DNA from: Neoarius graeffei
Lineage: Eukaryota > Chordata > Actinopteri > Siluriformes > Ariidae
Direction: 5' to 3'
Length of the DNA stretch: 64,000 bases
Assembly (NCBI RefSeq): GCF_027579695.1
Contig: NC_083577.1
Coordinates: forward strand, 32,353,198 to 32,417,197
Each line of letters starts with the position of its first letter. The stretch's first letter is position 1. The notes beneath the pieces were generated by a model. That model saw only the letters and a program-made list of their open reading frames with translations, did not search any database and was not told where the DNA came from. Below, piece by piece: positions 57,811-64,000 of this stretch. Made by a program: the position numbers and the translations under genes.

Positions 57811-60800
57811 TCCAGTGCCTAATAAATGACTGGAGACCAGGGGTTTGAGCTGTGATATGTGAAAGGTGGGGTGAACACATCGCATGGTGAGTGGTAATGC
57901 CAGTCTAATGGAACATGGATTGATTACCTTCTTGACAAGAAAAGGTCCAAAGAACCTGGGTTCTAGCTTGCGGGAGATGGTTCTAAGCGGCAGGTGGCAC
58001 GTGGAGAGCATGACTCATTGTCCTACCCAGTAAGTGGGTGCCTTGGAGTGGTGTTTGTCAGCCTGCCTCTTGGATGCAAGGGTGGAGCGAATGAGTCTTC
58101 TCTGGGCCAATGCCCATGTCCTCCTGCAGCGATGTATAAAGAGCTGGGCTGAGGGTATGGCGCTCTCCTCCTCTTGGCTGAGGAACAGTGGTGGTTAGTA
58201 ACCTAGGGAGCACTGGAATGGAGAGAGACCTGTGGCAGAGGAAGGGAGAGTGTTATGAGCATATTCAATCCAAGGTAGGTACTTACTCCAAGAACTGGCG
58301 TCCCTGGACGCCAGGCACCTGAGTGCTACCTCCAAAGCTTGGTTTGCCCGTTCTGCCTGGCCATTGGTTTGTGGGTGGAAGCCTGAGGAGAGACTACAGG
58401 TGGCCCCAATGAGTTTGCAGAAGACCCTCCAGAATTGTGCAGTGAACTGAGGACCCCAGTCAGAAACGATGTCAGTGGGCAGTCCATGTAGATGGAAAAT
58501 GTGCTGGATGAGTAGTTCAGCAGTTTCTTTGGCTGAGGGGAGCTTGGGCAGAGGGATGAAATGAATGGTCTTGGATAAACAGTCAATAACAGTGAAGATG
58601 CATGTGTTGCCACCTAAGTTGGGGAGTCCTGTGATGAAGTCCAGGGCAATGTGAGACCAAGGTTGATGCGGAGTCGGGAGGGGTCTTAGCAAGCCGGCAG
58701 GGGGTCGATTGGCTGTCTTGTTCCAGGAGCATGTGTCGCAGGCTGCCACAAACTCCTGGACGTCTTCCTTGATGGATAGCCACCAGAAGCACTGCTGGAT
58801 GAGTGCCAGGGTTTGGGCAGCTCCCGGATAACAAGCCAGTTTGGAGCCATGACCCCACTGCAGCACCTGGGTTCACACAGGACAGGGAACAAACAGATGA
58901 TTATGTGGAATGTCATTGGAGCTACCTTCTCCAGGGTCCTGCTTCAGGGCCTTCTGCACTAGTGTCTCAACCTCAAGTATGGCGGCCCCCACCAGGCAGC
59001 ATGGAGGGAGGATGGTTTTGGGCATTTTGGACTCCTCCTGGCAGGAAGAGAACATCCTGGACAGGGCATCAGGGTTGCTGTTCTTGGAGCCTGGGTGGTA
59101 GGAGAGCGTGAATTTGAACCAGGAGAAGAAGAGAGACCATCAGGCTTGTCGAGAATTGAGGCATTTGGTGGACTTGAGGTACTCCAAGTTTTTATGGTTG
59201 GTCCAGACTAGGAAGGGGAGATCAGATCCCTCGAGCCAGTGCCTCCACTCCTCCAAGGCTAGTTTCACAGCCAGTAGCTCTCTGTTGCCAATGTCGTAAT
59301 TCCGTTCAGCTGGGGACAGCTGGTGGGAGAAGAAGGAGCATGGGTGGACCTTGTTGTCACTGGCCCTCTGGGAGAGAATGGCTCTGACCCCTGACTTGGA
59401 AGCATCGACCTCGAAGATAAACTGCTTGGTTGGATCGGGTATGGTGAGAATGAGTGCTGTGGTAAACCTGCGCTTGAAAAGGCTTTCTCTGCTTCCTTCC
59501 CCCACTTGAACTGGGTCTTGATCAAGGTCAGGGCTGAGAGAGGTCTGGCCACTGTGCTGAAGTCACGGATGAAGCACCTGTAGAAGTTGGCGAACCCAAG
59601 GAAGTGCTGGAACTCTCATCTTGAAGATGGGGTGGGCCAGTCAGTGACTGCCTCCAACTTGAGGGGGTCCATCTGAATCTTCACTGGAGAGATGATGAAC
59701 CCCAGGAATGAGACAGAGCTTTGGTGGAACTCGCTTTTCTCCACCTTGGTGAGCAGCTTGTTTTCAAGAAGGCATTGGAGGACCTGCCGGAAGTGACACT
59801 GATGTTCCTCCAGGGAGCGAGAGAAAATCAGGATGTCATTCAGGTACACAAAGACGGTGTTAAGGAAGTCCCTCAAGATGTCGTTAACTAGTGCCTGGAG
59901 ACTGCGGGTGCGTTGGTCAGGCCGAAAGGGACCACGAGGTACTCATAGTGGCCTGTCGTGGTGTTAAAGGCCATCTTCCACTCATCCCCTTTCCTGATCC
60001 TAATGAGATGGTAGGCATTGTGTAAGTCCAGTTTAGTAAACACTTTGGCTCCCTGGAGTAGTTCGAAGGCCGTGGTCATGAGCAGTAGTGGATAACGATT
60101 CTTGACTGTGATAGTGTTGAGACCCTGATAGTCAATGCAGGGGCAGAGTGACTTGTCCTTCTTTTCCACGAAGAAGAACTCCACCCCTGCTGGGGAGGAG
60201 GAAGGGTGGATGATCCCAGAAGCCAGTGACTCAGTGATGTATTTTTCCATGGCTTGTCTTTCGGTGGGAGAAAGAGAGTAGAGGCATCCCTTAGGTGGTG
60301 CTGTCCCAGGCAGGAGGTCGATACCACAGTTGTAGGGTCTGTGAGGAGGGAGGGACACTGCTCAGGTCTTACTGAAAACTACCTTAAGGTCCAGATATTC
60401 CAGAGGCACGTGAGAGTTGTCGGGAAACTCACTGGCTGAGGGCTGTGGTGGTTTGGTGGGAGGCAGAGCGGAGTTCAGGCAGGAGGCCAGGCAGGAAGGA
60501 CTCCAGCCTAAGATGGTGTTATTAGTCCAATTTAAGTGAGGGTTGTGCTGCGTCAGCCAAGGTAGTCCTAGAATGACGGGAATGTGAGGGTTGTTCATGA
60601 TGTGAAATTGAATAGTTTTAGAGTGATTGCCTGAAATCCTTAAGGTGAGCAGGGCAGTAAGGTGAGTGATGGTGGTCAAACCAGTGCCACTGAGTGTCAT
60701 GATGATGAGAGGGACCTCGAGGGCGAGTAACGGGATTCTGAGATCCTTGGTGGTAGTGGAGCAGATCAGGTTCCTGTCCGCCCCCGAGTCGATGAGTGCC

Positions 60801-61811
60801 TGAAGATGGTGATGCCAGTTGTTGTGGGTGATAACAGGGAGCAACGGTCGGTCAACAGGGGACTGGTTCCAAGCATTGCCCACCAGGGCCCCTCGATTCA
60901 CTGGTGGGCTCATCCTTTTAGTGGACAGGCTCAGCAGATGTGTCCTTGCTGACCACAGTAGAAGCAGGCCTCCGTGCTCCACCAGTGCAGTCGTTCCTCT
61001 GCTGACATCCGTACCTGATCTACCTGCATGGGTTCGACGGACGAGGCGGAAGGTGGAGAGGTGGTGAAACTGGGGTGGCTCTTCTCTCTTCTCCATTGTT
61101 GAATCCGAGCGTCGATGTGATTGGCAAGGTCCATAAGGCTGGAGAGGTCCGACGGCAGTTCCCGAGAGACTAGTTCATCTTTAATGGCATCGGACAGGCC
61201 ATGTAGGAACACGTCGACCTGGGCACTCTCGTTCCAACCACATGATGTCACCAACATCCGGAATTCGATGGCATAATCTGAGGTAGATCAGGACCCCTGC
61301 CGCAGCTCCATGAGCTCCCTAGCCGCCTCCCGGCTGGACAGAGAGCAGTCGAATGTTCACCTCATTCCCTCGGAGAATTATTTGAAGGTGGAACAAAAGG
61401 ATGCATTGGCATCCCAGACCACTGTTCCCCATTCCCTGGCCTTGCCGGTGAGGATCGTGATGGTATAGGCTACCCAGGAGCATTCTGTGGGGAAGGCCAG
61501 AGGTTGTAGCTCCAAGATCAGTGAACAGTGAGATAGAAAAGATCTGCAGGTACCTGGTTCTCCACTGTAGGGCTGAGGCGAAGGGAGTCTTTGTTCGTGG
61601 AGAGCAGCAGTGGCAGGAGGTGAAGAAGGAGGCGGCTGGGTGGGGTAGGCACGGCTTGGGAGTGCTAGAGTTGCATGACTAGAAGGTTGAGTGAATTGGA
61701 CAGGGTGGAGACGTTCTGGGTAATCTGTTGGAGCTCCTGTTGGTGGGTCCCAAGGAGAGCTCCTTGCTGCTGTATAGCCGCTCTCAGATGGGTCAGTTCT
61801 GCTGGATCCAT
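57806..61811 (-). pseudogene. Gypsy gag-pol of the nested element, multiple frameshifts
   Basis: From the ATG at 61811 (MDPAELTHLRAAIQQQGALL). Gag continues to the zinc knuckle CFYCGQQGHIC (about 60960-60935). Protease DSGADRNLI at about 60790; RT from [16 protein letters not shown] (60350) through [16 protein letters not shown] to [12 protein letters not shown] (Asn for the usual first Asp of YLDD, about 59840). RNase [17 protein letters not shown] at about 59420. Integrase finger [13 protein letters not shown], core LDFITGLP (Asp), [10 protein letters not shown] (Asp to Trp context) and [15 protein letters not shown] (Glu). Ends near HISQLKPLV. Closely related in type to the fragment at 19340-21497. 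Confidence 0.88.
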
Positions 61812-61827
61812 GTTGGCCAGAATGTAC

Positions 61828-62384
61828 TGTTAGGGGTGGTGGAGGTGTGGTGAGATTAGGATCCAGGAGCAGAACACACAGACAGTAATCCAATAAATAA
61901 TGTGATTTAATCCAGGGAAAGAGCATGGCAAAAAAGGTAAACAAACAGTGTAGAAAAAACAAATAGCAAAAATAGTCCAGGAAAAAAGAGACAAAAAAAT
62001 GAGGTGGGCAAGGACAAAAACGCTAGTGTAAAAGGCATGAAAAATAGTCCAGACAAAAAATTTTGAGACAAAAAATGAGGCAGGCAAGGACAAAAACACT
62101 AGCACAAAAAACATGAAAAAGACAAAACGTTAATGCAAAAACCATGACAAGAAACAAGCAGGCTAGAGAGCAAAAAACCAAGAAGCATAAAGGGCACATA
62201 AACGGTGAGAAAAACTGATGAGACGTTCTGCCGAAGTCCCTGTCTGAGAATGGCGATTTTATACACAGCAGAGAAAACCAGGAAGTGAATGCAGGCAAGA
62301 TGGAATTCCCGTCCTGGATCTGGATTAGCGCTGATCTGGGAGATAAGTAATCTCTGGAGTGGAAGTCCGGGGCAGAGCATGACA
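61828..62384 (-). repeat. 5' LTR of the nested gypsy
   Basis: On the minus strand it runs TGTCATGCTCTGCC to CCACCCCTAACA, followed 16 bases later by the gag ATG. Its outer end meets the outer element's integrase frame (TTCATGGAAAG). Confidence 0.8.
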
Positions 62385-62385
62385 G

Positions 62386-63163
62386 TTTCATGGAAAGATT
62401 AGGGGTATCAGTGAGTCTCACATCTGGCTATCATCCCCAGTCTAATGGTCAAGTAGAGACAGCCAACCAGGAAATTGGCTGTTTTCTGAGGATCTTCTGC
62501 ATGTGTAACCAGGGGGACTGGGCACGCTTCCTTCCATGGGCCAAATATGCACAGAACTCCCTCAAACACTTTGCAACCCGGTTAACACCATTTCAGTGTA
62601 TACTCGGCTACCAGCTGTCCCTGTTTCCCCGGGACGACACACCCAGCCAGGTACAAGCCATAGATGACTGGTTTGCATGCAGCCAGACAATCTGGGAGGA
62701 GATACATCAGCGTCTAGAGTCAGTCAAAGCCAAGTATAAGGAATATGTGGATAAACAGAGGAGACACTCCAAACTTTTCCCCAGGTGACAGAGTATGGGT
62801 GGCCACCAAAAACCTGAGAGAACTCAATGCCTGTAGAAAACTCCAACCATGTTTCATTGGACCATTCAAGGTAATGCGTCGTATCAATGAAGTCTCATAC
62901 CATTTTGAACTTCCCATGTAACCAATCTGAAACCTGCCATCCCAGGTCCTCTCACCAGAAACACACCGGTCCAGGAGCACCCAGCACTCAACTTAGAGGG
63001 TGAGCCCATCTACCAGGTAAATAAGATCCTCAACTCAAGACGAAGAAGAGGTCAAGTCGAATACCTGGTAGATTGGGAAGGATATGGACCCGAGGAACAA
63101 AGTTGGGTCATGGCCAAAGACATTCTATACCCACTCCTCAAACAAGAATTTCATGCCCTATAA
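62386..63163 (+). pseudogene. Outer gypsy integrase end and chromodomain
   Basis: The open frame to 62788 holds [17 protein letters not shown] (catalytic Glu) and [16 protein letters not shown]. After a frameshift the GPR/Y-type region follows, then at 63002-63163 a chromodomain ([34 protein letters not shown]) ending in TAA. Chromodomains guide integration to marked chromatin in chromoviruses. Confidence 0.9.
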
Positions 63164-63252
63164 CCTGAAAAACCAGCACTGAGAGATAGGGGTCATCCCA
63201 GAAAGAATGTAGCTCCCAGAGGTAGCTCCTGGGGGGGGGGGGGGGGGGGTTC

Positions 63253-63665
63253 TGTCAGTAAACCTGTTGAAAACGAACAAACTACAAACTTGGACACCTT
63301 GAATTACAGTTCCCAAGAACCACAGTGCCCCCTGTCACCAGCCTATTGAAATCAGCTGTCACTCATCTCCCTAATTACCTGTCTCCCTATTTAAGCTTTC
63401 TTCACACACACACCCTTGCGAAGTATCATTCTGCTCTCTCAGTTCATACCAAGCCTTGTATTTTCTGACTGCCTATTGTATTTCTGACCCTTTGCTATTT
63501 CTCTCATGTTTTCACGCTTTGTTTTCCCTTTACTATGTTGTTTGTCGATCGCCCGACCCTCGCTAGTTTACCCACTCCAATTCCAGTCTCATGTCTTGGC
63601 TTTGTTTACAGTTTGCGCCCTGCTCTTCTCTGCAGATACATCCATTAAGTGCCTGCATTCTGACA
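63253..63665 (+). repeat. 3' LTR of the chromodomain gypsy
   Basis: TGTCAGTAAACC to CATTCTGACA, directly after a run of about 20 G (63230-63249) that serves as polypurine tract. Confidence 0.93.
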
Positions 63666-64000
63666 CATTTTCATACACTGTGCTGTCATTGGATGGTTTC
63701 TTGGTTCATTTGCATATGCAAAGAAAGGGGTTATGGCCATGCCCACTTTTAAACCTCATTGATAAAAACTTCCCTGCTCTGTTGATTTATTATTATTACC
63801 TCACTATCTATGGACTAGACTAAAGAAATCACTTTCAGACATGTTTATGCTTATTACAGAGGGAAAGTGCGTTCCACTGAGCTCTAGCACTGGGCCATTC
63901 TGGGAAATAAGAGTTTCAGTCATGGCAACAGTGTGTGTATGTCAGCCTTGTTTCAAAGGTTTCAGTTTCGAAAACTGTAAGAGGTCAGAGTAGAATGATA
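63666..64000. other. No feature recognised
   Basis: Flank of the gypsy element; no frame or repeat of note. Confidence 0.5.

Larger units (their letters stand above)
57806..62384 (-). mobile_element. Nested Ty3/gypsy element, opposite strand, 3' end missing
   Basis: A 5' LTR (62384-61828 on the minus strand) is followed by gag, protease, RT, RNase H and integrase in the standard gypsy order. The 3' LTR and the end of integrase are absent; the sequence stops at the SINE-like element. Confidence 0.88.
55159..63665 (+). mobile_element. Chromodomain Ty3/gypsy retrotransposon with two LTRs, carrying an inverted nested gypsy
   Basis: Two similar LTRs bound gag, protease and the first half of RT (55594-57422), then foreign sequence (57423-62384), then the integrase core end and a chromodomain (62386-63163) and a G-run polypurine tract (63230-63249). 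The second half of RT, RNase H and the first part of integrase are missing, so a deletion accompanied or followed the nesting. Flanks outside the LTRs show no clear 5-bp duplication. Confidence 0.88.

Noticed and set aside
58803..59299. Plus-strand frames at 58803-59111 and 59108-59299
   Set aside because: Antisense shadows of the nested gypsy integrase and RNase H.

Overview
This window looks like nuclear DNA from a ray-finned (teleost) fish, possibly a catfish-like species. The basis is one intron-bearing TRIM gene with GT-AG introns, many Tc1 transposons of the kinds common in fish, and at least a dozen copies of a tRNA-headed SINE resembling the Mermaid/Merman elements described from channel catfish. 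The species is an inference; no database search was possible. I see no bacterial, phage or CRISPR features.

Host gene: only one plausible host gene is present, on the minus strand between 33083 and 17977. Six exons (399, 96, 231, 23, 119 and 485 bp) join in frame through GT-AG junctions into a protein of 450 residues with RING finger, B-box, coiled coil and PRY-SPRY (B30.2) domains. It resembles fish zinc-binding protein A33-like/TRIM E3 ubiquitin ligases. Its introns, especially the 9.4-kb last one, are packed with transposons.

Layout: 1-1846 is the RT-RNase H end and 3' LTR of a Gmr1-like gypsy element, joined to a truncated Tc1 (1847-3266). From 3267 to about 12040 lies one minus-strand L2-type LINE, broken by a THAP/TTAA (Kolobok-like) element that itself holds a hAT MITE and a hAT element, by a Tc1 fragment holding a SINE, and by a Tc1 holding a 700-bp Harbinger element and a SINE. 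From 12060 to 17925 come SINEs, Tc1 copies and a long decayed inverted-terminal element. From 17977 to 33083 is the TRIM gene; intron 5 holds a BED-finger fragment, a minus-strand gypsy, a CR1/Rex1-like LINE, a Gmr1-like gag-PR-INT fragment and a SWIM/YqaJ-type fragment, intron 2 a nearly intact Tc1, and intron 1 a triplicated SINE block. From 34325 to 41360: SINE pieces, a nearly intact Tc1, and a jockey-group LINE whose 3' UTR holds a SINE split by a solo LTR. From 41361 to 45815: an L1/Tx1-type LINE. From 46034 to 53150: a Tc1-like MITE, SINEs, a Tc1, a BED-type hAT and an Ngaro/DIRS fragment. From 55159 to 63665: a chromodomain gypsy with two LTRs, carrying an opposite-strand gypsy (57806-62384).

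Nothing here looks like a previously undescribed functional system. The most informative material is the in-frame TRIM gene with UG repeats beside both splice sites of its largest intron, and a set of nested transposons whose target-site duplications allow the insertion order to be read. Many boundaries were read by eye and may be off by a few bases.
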